A DNA stretch of 64,000 nucleotides from Tanytarsus gracilentus (GCA_038502055.1 JAXRKN010000043.1:4588001-4652000), one strand, 5' to 3'; shown: positions 13,701 to 26,200, counted from the first letter of the stretch. The notes: generated from the letters alone by a model not told the origin. Numbers and translations: made by a program.

Positions 13701-16700
13701 GAGAAATGTGCTGTATAGCTTCATTATGACGGGTGCAGCAACAACAACAAACATGAAAAGACGACAGCGGCGACATGGGAAAATTGAAGAAGGGTGTAAA
13801 GCCCAGTGGTTGAAAAAATAATTTTCTTCTTTTTTCCTCTCCCGGTTCAGTACATTAAGAGTGAGTACAGGAAAACACCAAAATGATCGATTTGAACCCA
13901 CTTGCTCTTTTCATGCTCCCTCTTCACTAAAATTTCTCCCTCACTCTTTCTAACGGTCCCGAATGTTGCACAACATATTTTCACATTTTCACCAATTTCC
14001 CTTCGACATGATATTATAAAATATACATTTTTTGGTACCAATGAAAATGTGTTGCAGCATCAAAATGAAAATGTAATTTTCAACACCCATTCTAAGAAGC
14101 TCTCAACTTGAAATTTTGGGGGAAGGGAAAAATATTATACATTGCATTTTAATAAACATAAATTTATTTTCACAAAAATGGGATCATTTATCATTAAAAA
14201 AAAGAGTGTGTAAAGATGTTATGATGATGATGATGCTGCTGCTGTTGATGAAGAAGAAAAAGAAGCGAGAAGTTTTTTTTGTTCGGGAGTGAAAAAATCA
14301 AAAAGTTTTTCACCAAAAAAAAAATATGAGAGTGAGAAAAAACGCCTTGTTTACTTTTCAACATACAACAGGCCCTGGAAGCCTGAAGATCTAGCAAGTG
14401 AAGCCAATGGCGGTAGCGGCGGCAGGAGAGAGTACCATCTGTTGAAGAGTTATGATTATGATATTATTTATTGTAGCGCCCCGTGTTTGTTACAATTTAT
14501 GTTCTCAATCGCTGAAAATTTGTTTTAGCATAAATTTCATGTCCAAAATGACGTATCATGTGGTGTGCATGATTTATGGCAATTTTGTGAATTAAGAATT
14601 AATATGGCGCTCTCTCTCTCTTTCTCGCTCACTTATTCTTCACTCACTGAGACTGTCTAAAGTATAAGCTTCATAAATGCCTAATTACTCGTAGCGATAT
14701 TTTCAAGGTAATTATCTATTCTCACGCTAAACGAGTTTACACCGCATGCAAGAAGCGCAAACACACTTCTCCAAAAAAAATTAATATAAAATTAAATCGG
14801 AGAGTGTATGATTCGCATAGAGAAAAAATTTTCGTGCATAAACATAAATTTCTTCTTTATTTATTAATAATTTTGCCCTGTCATACTGAAAATAACATGG
14901 AGAGAGAGTACGCGCTATGTGTACACTCTGTAAGTGTCTGCTTTATCTCATTTCCTCGCTTATTTCCGTACTTGCGAGGATGTGTCTTGAAAAGTGTGAA
15001 AAATTTTTAAATCCACAATGGAATTTTTCTTTCACTGTGCCGAGTGTAATTTACATATTTCTCAAGAAATTACCAGGGGATGATAAACAAAATGTGACAA
15101 AAAATTTTCGGGTCTTTTTTAACGATGATGTAAAGAGAGAAAATTTTCAATTGTGTTAATTACAAAATGTGTAACAAAACTCATCAACTAACCCCTTCTG
15201 AAAAATTCCTCAAATTAAGAAATAACTTCTTCATGTACCTTGAATGTGAATTTTCGTTATACTTTTACGCAACAGCAATTTAGAGCTAAAAACGAGATAA
15301 AAACCATCCACCCTCTCTCTCACTCACCGACGCCACCGCCAATGCCAAAGACACAACATCGCTGAGAGATACAACAAAAACATTATTCGCTCACCCATGA
15401 AACTCGACTCACTTCTTTCCCGCTTCACTCCAACAGAGGCACAACATGATTAATGTTTCTACATCGAAATGATACAGAAATTTGATTAAAATAATTAAAC
15501 GACTCTGAAAAATTCTTCTCGTGCACGAGGTATGAGCAAAGAGGAGATAAACAGGGTAGTTGCGGCGTCTCATGCTTGAGTTCATTAAATCGCATAACGC
15601 CATTCAATTGTTGATTTTTTCTTCTCTCTCTTTGTTTTTATATTCGAGTAGTTTTTGGCATCGAAATCAACTTCGATCGAAGGGTTGGGATGAAAGAGTC
15701 ACCCCAGAGGGAATAAGAAAAACGCCTCATTTTAATGCAATCTTACGATTGTAGACGACACACAAAAAAGTAAAATCTTTAAAAGCAGTCGAGCATAAGT
15801 TGTCACATTGTGTGATTAATGAATGTGTATCATTTGGAGTCTGTAGAGTAATGAATGAAATGTAGAAAAGGGGAAGTGGATTCGATATCTGGAAAGTGTT
15901 TGAATGGAATTGAAATTGTATCCAGAAATTTCTTAATTGTCTCTGTGGATTTTCATTTAAATTTCGAAAATTTAACCACATTTTTTTGTGAAAGGAAAAG
16001 TTTTAAAAGAAAATTTTTCCGATCGATTTCGAGGAAGAAAAAGAAAGACACTCTCAATAAATATGCGATAGACATTGCATAAATTATTCATGTTGCAAAA
16101 ATTTGTTTCGGATATCCCTGTGCTCGAGAGGGAGTAACATGAAGAAATTTTTTCAATTTCGTCTCATAAAAAATTCATGAAATGTACAAATTTTGTGTGT
16201 GTGTGAGCAATAGCAAGAGGAAAAAAGAGCAAGAGTGCATTATAGATGTGGTTTTTGCCAATCATCTCAACATATATATCGAGTGAATGGATAAAAAATT
16301 GCTGAGGGGATTGCAAATTTAATTTTCTAAATGATTTAAAATTAATATTGAAATTTTTCCTTATCTTCCTTTTCAGGTTCATTAACGCTAGACGAAGAAT
16401 CGTTCAACCAATGATTGACCAATCAAATAGAGCAGGTATGCATCACCCACCTTTTTTAAAAATTCCTCAACCACGTGACTCTTTTAGTTGCAATCTAAAT
16501 TTCTAGTCATTGAAAATCAATTTAACCCGACACTCGCAGCATTATTTCAATTTTAGCTTGTGTGAATCCAATATTAATTGAGGAAAATCAATTTTTAATT
16601 TACACCGCGCGCGAATTTCCAACGTAATGCATTTTAATAAATTAAAAATCTCTCCACAGTCCATTTGCCAATTTTCTCGGATTCGCAAAAATATAATTTT

Positions 16701-19182
16701 TGCCTCCCTCTCTCTCTCACCTGCATAAATGCATGCGCCCGCTCGCAAACAAACCATCTAGCCATAAAAACTGACGGAGAGAGTGCTCAAAAAAGTTATG
16801 AATAACAAACAAATTGCATTTGAACATTAATTAAAATTAGTTAAAATGATGCTATTTCTCACTCACTCGATTACTAAATAAAATTTCAAAATAATGGTTT
16901 ATAGCTGGCTTCAATTTTACTCTAGAGCACATTATGCATGATCATTTTGATGGCACTGGGAGGGTTGAGAGAAAATTAGTTTTTCAGACTCCCCAAATAA
17001 ACACACACACACACACATAAAGAGGATGTTTTTGAGTTTGTGATACGCCTAATTATAATGAAACATAATGGGCGACATGACTCCATTTCATTGTGTAATG
17101 ATTTCACTTATGACCTGAATAATTTTCCTTTTCAATTAAACTTAAAAAAAAATTTTAATTTAAATTCTTAAATGTCGATGTTAAATTAAGATGTTTTTTG
17201 GGTAAAGGTTGAAAAGTCATTCAATCTACCATAAGAAAAATTAAGTAAACCAAAAAATGCTTTTCCATTTATCTCATTTGAGAAATTAATTGGAAAAGGA
17301 TCTAGTGATGGTATGGATGGACCATCAGAAGGGAGAAAATTGCACATAGCACAAATTATACTTAGCCATGTGTGTGAGTTGCGTATAATTTTGTAACTCT
17401 TAAGGGACAGCTAGGTGTACATTGATGATGATACTTTCCTTAATATCCATTCACAACACAAAACCAAACAAAATACATGTCGAATATATTCTTCGGTCTC
17501 GAACGAGAGAAGGACAATGAACATAAAAATTATAGCAACTTTGGGAGTAATTAACGTCCCAAAATCATTTATCATTGTGTAAACAATTTCAGCAGGGGCC
17601 ATCGTCGTCGTCGAAGACATACACCGAAAGCCAAAATCTGTGAAAATATTTTTCAAACATGCTGGAAATTTCTTTAAAATTGGATGTTTTCAAGAATCAT
17701 CTTGAATGAGGGGTTGCTTGACATTAGTTAGATTGTTACTGACTATAGACATTTAAATAATGCCATAGAGAAGCATCAAAATGATAATAACAATAAGAAG
17801 AAGAAGAAGTAAAATGGACACATTAATTTTATTCGAGCAGACATGATGTGTGCTTTAATTGGCTGTTATGTGTATTTCTCTCCCCTTTTTCCTTCAAATC
17901 GAGCACACATATAGTGGCGGAATTTTTACTCACCGATTTGAGAAATTGAGAAATTATGGAAATTTTTACGAGCTCCTTAATTTGCCATTAATTTTTCACT
18001 TCTCCCGTGATGTCATCATATTGACATTTATCACTTTCGGCGAAAGCATTAGCAAGAACATGGAAGGTAGTAATAAAAATTTAATATAGAAAGTATAAAA
18101 ATATTCCATATTGACTACAGCCATTGAATCGTAAATCCGTCTCTTGCCGCATTTTATCCTTCATATCAACAAATATATCATTTTTCCATCCGCACCGGAT
18201 TCATTTTTCCCTCCCATTCTTCTCATAAAGGGTCGCCTTCGATGAGATCACTTCGGATGAAAATCTTATGTTTTTATGGCTCTGTGATGTCTATGAAGAT
18301 TTATGTTCAACAAATAAGAAGATTTATATCTATTGATGGATATTATACACATTTTTTTTTAATATTCCATATATATAAATCTGGGATATGTGTGTGGATT
18401 GAAAATGTAAACACACATGAAGAGGCAAAAGTCCTTCAATATCTCCCCGCAAACACAGAGAGGGTATATGTGTATGGTGAAATGTATTATTTGGAGAATT
18501 AGACTCGAACGGGAAACAGGAAATGCGATCCGGAACATCTTGACTTGAAATGGTTTTGCAGCAAAACATGCTCGATTTCACCTCCCTTACATTTTGAGTG
18601 TAGAAAAAGTTTTTTTCTTGATGGCATCTTAAGAAAAACTAGGGTGGATACACACGAGAAAAAAAAACATTTACATCAGGACCAGGAGAAAAATTTATTA
18701 TTGAAAAAATATCTTAAATTGCTATCCAGAAATATCTGAAAAATCTAACAATCGTTACGAGCTGCTATTTATCCAGTGAGAGTGCACATTAAGTCAAGTT
18801 TAAGTGGCACATTCTCATATCATTAGCCCTCTACTCGCACTTGAATGGATAATTTATGGCTGAAGTTCATTCGAGTGCCTCTTTAAATTATTGACCCAAA
18901 TATTTTTTGTTTGATTTTGAGAAAAGAAAAAAGATTGCAACTAAAATTTAAAAGTTTTTCATCACATTCGATTGTGTGCGAAAAATTCAACGCGCGGTTT
19001 TCTCTCGATATTCTAAAGATTCTTATTTTCCAGTATATACACATCCAGGTCCATCCGGCGCCTATCCCGATCCAATGAGCTACATGATGGATGGCAATCA
19101 GATGATGCATCGACCGCCAGGAGATCCCGCTTTCCAAGGCTACCACTATCCACCTGCCGAATACTATCCTCATCATTTGTAA
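4682..19182 (+). CDS. hth: Homothorax (Meis/Hth TALE homeodomain transcription factor), C-terminal 94 residues
   Basis: Hth binds DNA with Extradenticle and Hox proteins and helps move Extradenticle into the nucleus. Only the last three coding exons are in the window: 4682-4758, 16377-16435 and 19034-19182, joined in phase. The first starts HPYPSEDQKKQLAQDTGLTI, the second half of a TALE homeodomain. The join gives NNW-FINARRRIVQPM, the recognition helix. The last exon gives VYTHPGPSGAYPDPMSYMMD, then HRPPGDP and a PPAEYYPHHL end, close to the Drosophila Hth C terminus as I recall it. The MEIS/HM domain and the first homeodomain helices must lie upstream of base 1. Introns are 11618 and 2598 bp, in contrast to the 50-75 bp introns elsewhere in the window. 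The identification is secure; the start is outside the window. Confidence 0.96.
5186..5578. mobile_element. hAT-type MITE, 377 bp, with 8-bp target-site duplication
   Basis: The element spans 5194-5570. It has perfect 11-bp terminal inverted repeats, TAGAGGTTTCG at 5194-5204 and CGAAACCTCTA at 5560-5570. It is flanked by identical 8-bp direct repeats GATGTACT at 5186-5193 and 5571-5578. The 8-bp duplication and TIRs starting TAGAG are hallmarks of the hAT superfamily. Both ends carry clusters of the palindrome CCCGGGATCCCGGGA, while the middle is AT-rich. No transposase is encoded, so it is non-autonomous. The intact duplication suggests a fairly recent insertion into the hth intron. Confidence 0.88.
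6031..6050 (+). repeat. GA dinucleotide run
   Basis: An uninterrupted GA run at about 6033-6050 is the cleanest of several in the hth introns. Such runs are potential binding sites for GAGA-type factors in flies; function here is not shown. Confidence 0.6.
16377..16435 (+). CDS. hth: hth coding exon: recognition helix
   Basis: The 59-bp exon has acceptor AG at 16375-16376 and donor GT at 16436-16437. It completes Trp and encodes FINARRRIVQPMIDQSNRA plus one base of the next codon. The FINARR motif contains the DNA-contacting Asn and Arg residues of TALE homeodomains. Confidence 0.95.
16436..19033 (+). other. hth: hth intron of 2.6 kb
   Basis: Donor GTATGC at 16436 and acceptor TTTTCCAG ending at 19033 bound this intron. 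It is AT-rich and has a short CA run at 17001-17016. I see no gene in it. Confidence 0.85.
19034..19182 (+). CDS. hth: hth last coding exon
   Basis: After the acceptor AG at 19032-19033 this exon completes a Val codon and encodes the 48 C-terminal residues, ending PPAEYYPHHL and TAA at 19180-19182. The Met/Tyr-rich YMMD segment and the RPPGDP motif match the Drosophila Hth tail as recalled. Confidence 0.95.
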
Positions 19183-19189
19183 TTAAATG

Positions 19190-19261
19190 GTAAATTTAAT
19201 AAAAATCATTTAAAAAAAACCTCCCTTAAAGCTAACAATTTACTCTTTTTTATTTCATCAG
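19190..19261 (+). other. hth: Possible 72-bp intron in the hth 3' UTR
   Basis: ATG|GTAAATT starts 8 nt after the stop codon, and TTTTTTATTTCATCAG ends at 19261 with a good pyrimidine tract. The length matches other small introns in the window. At so short a distance from the stop it would not be expected to trigger nonsense-mediated decay. Confidence 0.4.
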
Positions 19262-21915
19262 AATCCTAGCAGTAATAAGCGGTTGCAACAAGAACAAGCA
19301 AAAATTTCTGAATAGAAACAATTAAAAAGAAATATCTCGGAATCAACATCAGCAACAACTAACTAACCCAGTGATTGCCATTCATCTCATAAGGAATTTA
19401 TTTAGCATTTTAGTTTCGTGTTATTAAAAAAAAGCAAAGAGAACAACAAAAAAAAGAAGAATTTGTGAAAAAAGCTTGTGTTAAGTTTTATTTTAAACAT
19501 GGAGAAGAAAAAAGGGTAAAAAGAAAAAATTAGTTATTAAAAAAGCAGAAGATATTTGTGCACAAAAAAGCAGAAAATGTTGTTATGTATTGTGCGCACC
19601 AAAACCAATGGTCGGACAGGCGGTGGGACAGCGGCAGCTGATCGCAGTATGGCAGTCAAGTCAGACACCAGAGCTTATATGTATTTATAATTAGCAAATT
19701 ACAATTTACAATTTATATTATAAAAAAAATCAACAAACAACATCTACAACAACAACAACGACGTCGACGATTCATAGGAGCATATACGCACGCAGCATGA
19801 TACACCAGTAGAGTGAAAAAAAACAAACCAATTGATTCGAAAAATAAAAGTAAATTAAACAGAAAAAAAGAACGCGCAAAATAATTGGTTAATGTGAGTG
19901 AACTTGAACAAATCGAGATAACCGAGAGAGCTCAAATATAATAACCAGCGTGATAGAACACAAAATCAGTTTAATTATACACTTTTCTCTCCTTTGTATC
20001 TTCTCTTTCTCTTCATGCAATGGCGATACGGCTAACGAACTACAGCAATGAGTACGAAGGAAAGGTGTACGAGTTTGTTAGTTTGCATCGTGCTTGAACA
20101 TTAAGTGAGATTATTTAAATTTCAAATTTTAACCGATATTTTTAAAAATGAATTTTTTAATAATTTTAAATTAATTTGTATTAAAAATGATTTAAAAAAG
20201 TTTACTTACCTCACTCAAGCATTAAACCAAAAAAATATATATATTTTACAGAGAGAAAAAGAAGATACAGATGAGGGCCAACGGGATTTTGACTTTAATT
20301 AAAAATATTTTTTAATTTTGATCATTTCCAAAAAGTGTGTGCTGGTTATTCTTCTCCATGCTTATGGTAGTCATAGAGTTTATCTGCAGAATCTCAAACT
20401 TTTCACTCGTTCTTATTCTTTAAAGCACACATAAAAATTGTAATATACCACTGTAAAAAATCTCTCCCAAAAAAGAACTTTAAAGTGCTGCAAATCGTGT
20501 GTATACCACCCCAAAAATGAAAAAAGTGAAAATTTGGTAAAATACAATTATAAATTTTCAATATTAGATAAATTTAATTTATGTATAAACCGAACAGTGG
20601 CAATAACCGACTGAATAGAAAAAAAAGTAGACGTAACATAATTTTTTCACTGAAAAAGAAAATTATATCTAGATGATGCAAAAAAAAGAGAAAACAAAAA
20701 AGTGAAAAATAAGAAGCATTAACTTATATTTTTAAAGATTTCTTTATAAGGAATAAAAATGATGCATTAAATCTTCTCATCATGCGCAAAAGAAAACTTA
20801 AATATCACTTAAATTGTCCTTAAGCGAATTTTTTTGAACCCTACTTCTTTGATTAGTTACTGTATTTTGTAATTTGTAAAATATTTTCTGTACTTTATAT
20901 TTTATTATTATTTTTAGATGAAAAACTCTTTAACAAAGAAAAATGTGAAAAGTTCTTGAAAAAAATCTATTTTATTACCAATTTTTCCATCATATCTCTT
21001 TTATGCTCGAAAAAAATGTTTAATGATATTATTTCTCATAGTGATTTTCCCGGTCACTTTTTATTATCAGAAAAAAAAATGTTTCAAAAATTACCATTAA
21101 AGAGACGAAAGAAGGGAAATCAAATTTCTAAATACGAATTTAAAAGAACAAAATTAATTTTTCTTTGTAAAAATCATCCCCAGAACAACAACAACAACAT
21201 GATGCATAAAATATTGAGGAAAAAAACAATTTCGTGTGATTCTAGCATAGAAAAAAAATATCTCTAAACAAAGCTGTTTAATTTTATTATTATTTTTGTC
21301 GCAAAAAAAAGAGAGAAAAATTTGAAAATAGTTTAGGTTATGTTGTCAAAAACTATGTTTAAGAATTTTAGATGAAAAAAAGAAATATGATTTTCTCAAC
21401 AAAAAAACATAAACACACCACAACACATTTATTTTTGAAAAAAGCTTCTGTTGAATAAAAGTTTTTTTCTTTTGCAAATTATTAATTTATGAGTTTTTAT
21501 TTTTATTAATTAATTTATTTTTTCTCCCAATTATCTTCCACCATAAAAGTCATAAGTCACCCCAAAAAGTTCGCAAGAAATCACGATGGTTGTGCTTATC
21601 CACAATTAGGAGTAATTCGAGTAACTTATCAACATACGAACAAAGTCGCACAAACTTCGATTTTATCAGCAATTTGAGTTACGCTTCGATCTTAGAAATT
21701 CCTTTTAAAAAAAATTATTGTTCATCCTTCAAAAAAAAGTGTAATCACTCAATCTCAAATTGAATAATACATATATGAGAAGAGAGAAATGTTGCTATAA
21801 AAAAACTCAAAGTCATCATCGAGTAAATAACAAGTAAAGAGGCGAGAAGAAGAAGAAAAACTTCACAGACAGCATGACAACAGCTTTTAAAGCGCGCATC
21901 AATAAAAAAATCGAT

Positions 21916-21923
21916 ATACGTAA
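21916..21923 (+). promoter_or_regulatory. Candidate miR-iab-8-5p site in hth 3' UTR
   Basis: ATACGTAA is the exact complement of bases 1-8 of miR-iab-8-5p (starts UUACGUAU, recalled). It lies in the presumed hth 3' UTR, sense strand. Confidence 0.45.
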
Positions 21924-22088
21924 TTTAATAAAGTAAAAAACACATTTTAAAATTTGTTTCGTCTTTAAAAAATCCAACGCTAGTTTTCGATTGACAAAAA
22001 CTGCTCTAAACAGGGTTAAAGATTTGAAAATTAAATTATTGTCACATCTTAACTAAAATATTGGATAAAATTTCTAAATTCCTAAAAA

Positions 22089-22095
22089 GTATACG
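22089..22095 (+). promoter_or_regulatory. Candidate miR-iab-4-5p site in hth 3' UTR
   Basis: GTATACG is the complement of bases 2-8 of miR-iab-4-5p (starts ACGUAUAC, recalled). It lies in the loop between two arms of a 15-bp inverted repeat (21980-21994 and 22120-22134). Confidence 0.45.
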
Positions 22096-22225
22096 ATTTT
22101 GAATAGATTTAAAAGTCACTCAATCGAAAACTAGTTTCTATCGACTCTATCTGCCTTTAATTTAAAATGAAAACTAACCGAAATTTAAGGAAAGAAAAAC
22201 CTCTGAAATCAATTCGCCTTAAAAT

Positions 22226-22232
22226 GTATACG
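22226..22232 (+). promoter_or_regulatory. Second candidate miR-iab-4-5p site in hth 3' UTR
   Basis: GTATACG occurs again 137 nt downstream of the previous copy, the same 7-mer seed match on the sense strand. Confidence 0.45.
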
Positions 22233-23217
22233 AGAAACCAAGAAAAAAATAAATGAAGACCTTCAGAAAAAGTTTTTAAAAATTTATCAGTAAAATTGTC
22301 CGACGTGATTAAAGAAAATTATTTATTGAATATCTTTCTGTTCGATAAATCCTAATTTTGTTGTTTATTTCTATCGATTATAAGGTAACGAAAGTATTTT
22401 GGAGTTTGTAAAATTTTAAATGAATTTTATAAATTTATTTGAATTTTTAACGTAAAAAATCATTCTTTGATTCTAAAATTTAATTAATCTCAATTAAGTT
22501 TTAAAATTTTCCAGACTCCAAAACACTGAAAATAAAATTTTCTCCGCTTAAAAATTTGCAACTTCAATTTTTTTCTGTGAAAAATAAAAGCTCCTTAACT
22601 ACGAAGAAAAATCATCGACGATTAATGCAAAAAAAAATAAAATTTGATAAGAAAAGGAAACAAAAATTATTTAACATATCTTAATGTTACAAGTGAATCT
22701 CTCTTTATAAGTAACGAATATGAAGTCATTATAAGAGAATATAATTGGAATTGGAGTAAGATTATAAAAAAACTGTAATTATACTAAACTAAATTGATAT
22801 CGTTTTTTTTAAATTCCTCTAAAACGATAAAACCTAATTTAATATAATAAAAAATGAGATATAGATTTAAACACGGCAGATATCAGATGGATGAAGAAAT
22901 TGTAGGAGTAAATAGGAGGAGGAAGGCGGTGCCGATGTAAAAATATTGATGATATTTTTTTATTTGTGAATATAGTCATAATGCGAAACTTGATGTTTTC
23001 ATCTAACCACCTTCATAAAAAAATTCAAGATCGGTAAAAAAAAGTCTCACACACACTTTCTACCTTCTTCCTCTCCAAAACAAAAAATATAAATACTTAA
23101 ATTTTTTTGTAAGATGAAAATGAGGAATTTCGTTGTAATTAAAAAAGTAAGCAAATAAGAGAAGAGATACTAAGGTAAAAAATGATGATATACGATGAAA
23201 GTTAGCTAAAATTGATA

Positions 23218-23223
23218 AATAAA
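23218..23223 (+). terminator. Candidate poly(A) signal, distal hth end
   Basis: AATAAA within GATAAATAAAG, followed by a GT-containing stretch. It is one of several candidates; it was chosen as distal because long 3' UTRs are typical for hth and the microRNA sites lie upstream. Confidence 0.3.
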
Positions 23224-26200
23224 GAAAAATGTGTACAGTAACAAGAAAAAAAATTATTTAAATGAAAGGACGCGCGAGGGAGAAAAAAGTTCTTTCTTTT
23301 AACGTCGGGACTTAATAACACTAGCCTCGACTCTAGCATGGAAAGACGAGCATTTGTATTAACACACGTCTTTATGCAGTAAATTTAAATTATATTAATT
23401 TTTCTCATTCTCATTAATTGTCGATTGTCATTGTACCTTTAATTTCCAACGCTCTCCTTTCATTTTTGGAAATTAAAAAAATCTCATAAAAATGCCGTAT
23501 GTATGATTTAATGATTGACGAAAAAAAGAGCATTAAATGCAGATGAAAAAAACACTTGTAAAAGTAAAAGAAAAACGCTTTTCATTCAATATAATTTTTT
23601 TCAGCTCCGTTGATGTGACATCTTTAATAGCTCGCACCGCAAAATGACATTTGAATATTTATAACTGCAAGCAAATTTAAAAACATTCCCAGAATCTCTC
23701 ATGCTTTGGCTCTGATGAAAAGAGGAGAGCAAAAAAATATTTCTCATTGCAATTTTCGCTCAGAAAACGGCCATAAATCTTTAACTCGTTCAAAATATTT
23801 CTTCGTTTTTATTTTTCTTCATTATAAACTCTCTCTCTCTACTTCTCATGATATGCAGGCTGCAAATGCGTCTGAGTTTCATCTCAAACTAATTTGTCAA
23901 ACATTATGTTTTCATTCATTACAGGTAATTAATTAATTTATGGAGCAAAATTCCTCTTCGAGTCAATTTCTCGACATTACTTTTTTTGAATTTGCATTAA
24001 ACTTCATTCGAGTATTTATGGACTCGGCAGTTTGAGGGCATCCATTACCAGACCTGATGGAGACGATGAAAGATTTATTATAATTTTAGTGGTTTAAATT
24101 GGCAGCTTGAAAAATTAAATTTTGTGTTTTAACCATTAATATTTTATGAAAAAATTAAAACATTTTTAATCAATTTAAATTATATTTTTTTGTAGCGCTG
24201 AAATCCTTAAATCTTTTATTTAAAACATTTATTTTTCACTTGCGACAAAAGTGTACAAAAAAATAAACATACGTGAGTTAAATAGATATGAGACTGAGTG
24301 ACGCGAACAGGTGAAACAAAATCACAATTCAAAAATAGATTGATTCACATTTTGTAGCTTTTTGATGTTACATTTTTTTTCTTGTTTTTATATAAAGTGA
24401 ATATAACTCAAGAATGCGCAGGAATTTAATAAAAATTTTACTGTGTTTCTATCTGAAGTAATTAAATAAATTTTAAATTTATTTTCTTCACCTCTTTTCG
24501 TTCAACATGAAACAATTAAAATATTATATTTTTTTTATTTTTCGAGAGTGAATTTATTTTTATGTGAAAATATCTATGTATTTTTAGATTTGTGACTTTT
24601 AAACATTCATAAATGTGAATGGATCTGATTCATCAAACATTTTTGATGTCACAGCACATTTGATTGTGTATTTTGCAAGACTTTGAGTTCTCTCGCAAAT
24701 ACAGTTTCGGGCTCGGAAGCTTAGGATGAGTTGGAAATTTTTGATTGTGGACACAAGCTTATGCTCGATTTCATGTGGAGTCGACAGGATTGAAAGTTTC
24801 AGTCCCTTGCGTATTGTCGTGAGCTCGAACACAAAATTTTGTTTGTTGGCAGAAAATAGAAAATGAAATGATAATCCTTTAACGTAAATCACTTGTCGCA
24901 TCAATGGCTTTTCCTTAATGCCTCTTTCTCGTATGTAATTTTCGACTTCTTCCTCTCGCCTCTCGATAGTCTGCATTTAAGGATGGCCTAGAATGGCCAT
25001 AAATGAAGCAAGTTTTATTTTGATGCTACAGCATTAAATTTGCTGACCTTTAATCTTCGCTAATGTTCAATCAATTTCTATCAATATAGTTTTCTATATG
25101 GACGAGGATGCATCATTCGATGTTGTGTGAAATAATGACGACAAATTTTATTGCTGACATTGCTTTTGATTGTATTTTTTGGACGATTAAAGTTTTGCAG
25201 TCGTGAGCAATTTTGTTGTTGGAATTTTAGACGAAAATTTAATCGTTGAATTTTTAAATTTTAAATCAAAAGGGGTTCAAAAAGCAGGTTGTGTTGTGTA
25301 TTTTAAAAAATTCCATTAATCAATGTCTCATGCACCCTAAATTACTTCATTTGAATTTCTTTTTTATCAAAAGTAGGCAAAAAACCCGAGTCACATGTGT
25401 TTAATGAACTCAGCCACACAAAAAAAGAGAGAAAATTTTCAGGGAATTTATTAAAAATTCAAATTATTTTATTGTGGAATTAGAGAAAAAAGTTTTTAAG
25501 TACGCCATGCCACCCTCCCGCAATGCTCATTTTTTTTCATTCGTGAATATTTTCTCATTAGATGCAAACAAACAAAAAAAGCTTAGTACAATGTTGGTCT
25601 CATGTGTGCGATTGAAAATTTCTAAATTAATATTAAATCAGAGCTTAACCGAAATGCCGAAATTGGAAGCCACCACGAGTTTTGCTCGTTATAAAAGTCT
25701 TTCGAGAATATCATAAAGAAAATGAGATTCCATTGTTTTAATTTTTCCATCGTCAACTTAATTTTCGTATTTAAAGTTTTAAATTTCAGCCAAAAAACCG
25801 ACACCGGTTTGTTTTTTGTCATGCCGCAGAGTGTGAGAGTCAGGAAAATGCTACTTTAAATGAAAATTGATAAGAATTATACAATAAACGGGATGACGTT
25901 ATCTCCTCACAGCTTGGGGTATTTTTTTTTTGCTTCTGGGTTTCTTTCTTCTCGCATCCGCTCATGCACAACACAAAATTAAGATTGGATTTTGATAAGC
26001 GCGGCAGCACCAAAATATTGCAGTTCCCTCCCTCAATCATCTCCTCACTCCACTGTCGAGAAAGTCAAATTTTTTTTATTTCATAATAAATGGAATTTAT
26101 AACGTGGTTATTACGGCAGTTGAGTTTATTTTTGATGAATTTTTTATGAGGTAAAAAAAAGTCTCTTGATTAAGAAATTTAAAAATAAATTGAACGTTAA

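Larger units (their letters stand above)
4759..16376 (+). other. hth: hth intron of 11.6 kb inside the homeodomain
   Basis: Donor GTAAGT at 4759 and acceptor TTTTCAG at 16370-16376 bound an intron that cuts the Trp codon of the recognition helix. It contains the MITE at 5194-5570, GA-dinucleotide runs (near 6033, 10030, 12360 and 12480) and otherwise AT-rich sequence. I found no second gene. One GC-richer patch near 14371-14450 is described under findings. Confidence 0.85.
19183..23223 (+). other. hth: Probable hth 3' UTR of about 4 kb
   Basis: Downstream of the hth stop is a long A-rich, non-coding stretch on the transcribed strand. Candidate AATAAA signals occur at 21454-21459 and 23218-23223, among others. 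Matches to iab-4/iab-8 microRNA seeds at 21916, 22089 and 22226 fit a long 3' UTR, since hth is a known target of these microRNAs in Drosophila. The true end is uncertain without transcript data. Confidence 0.5.

Noticed and set aside
16377..16513. Reading through the 16435 donor to give a short alternative Hth tail
   Set aside because: The frame ends within about 25 codons of unremarkable sequence, and the spliced product matches the known Hth C terminus exactly in phase.
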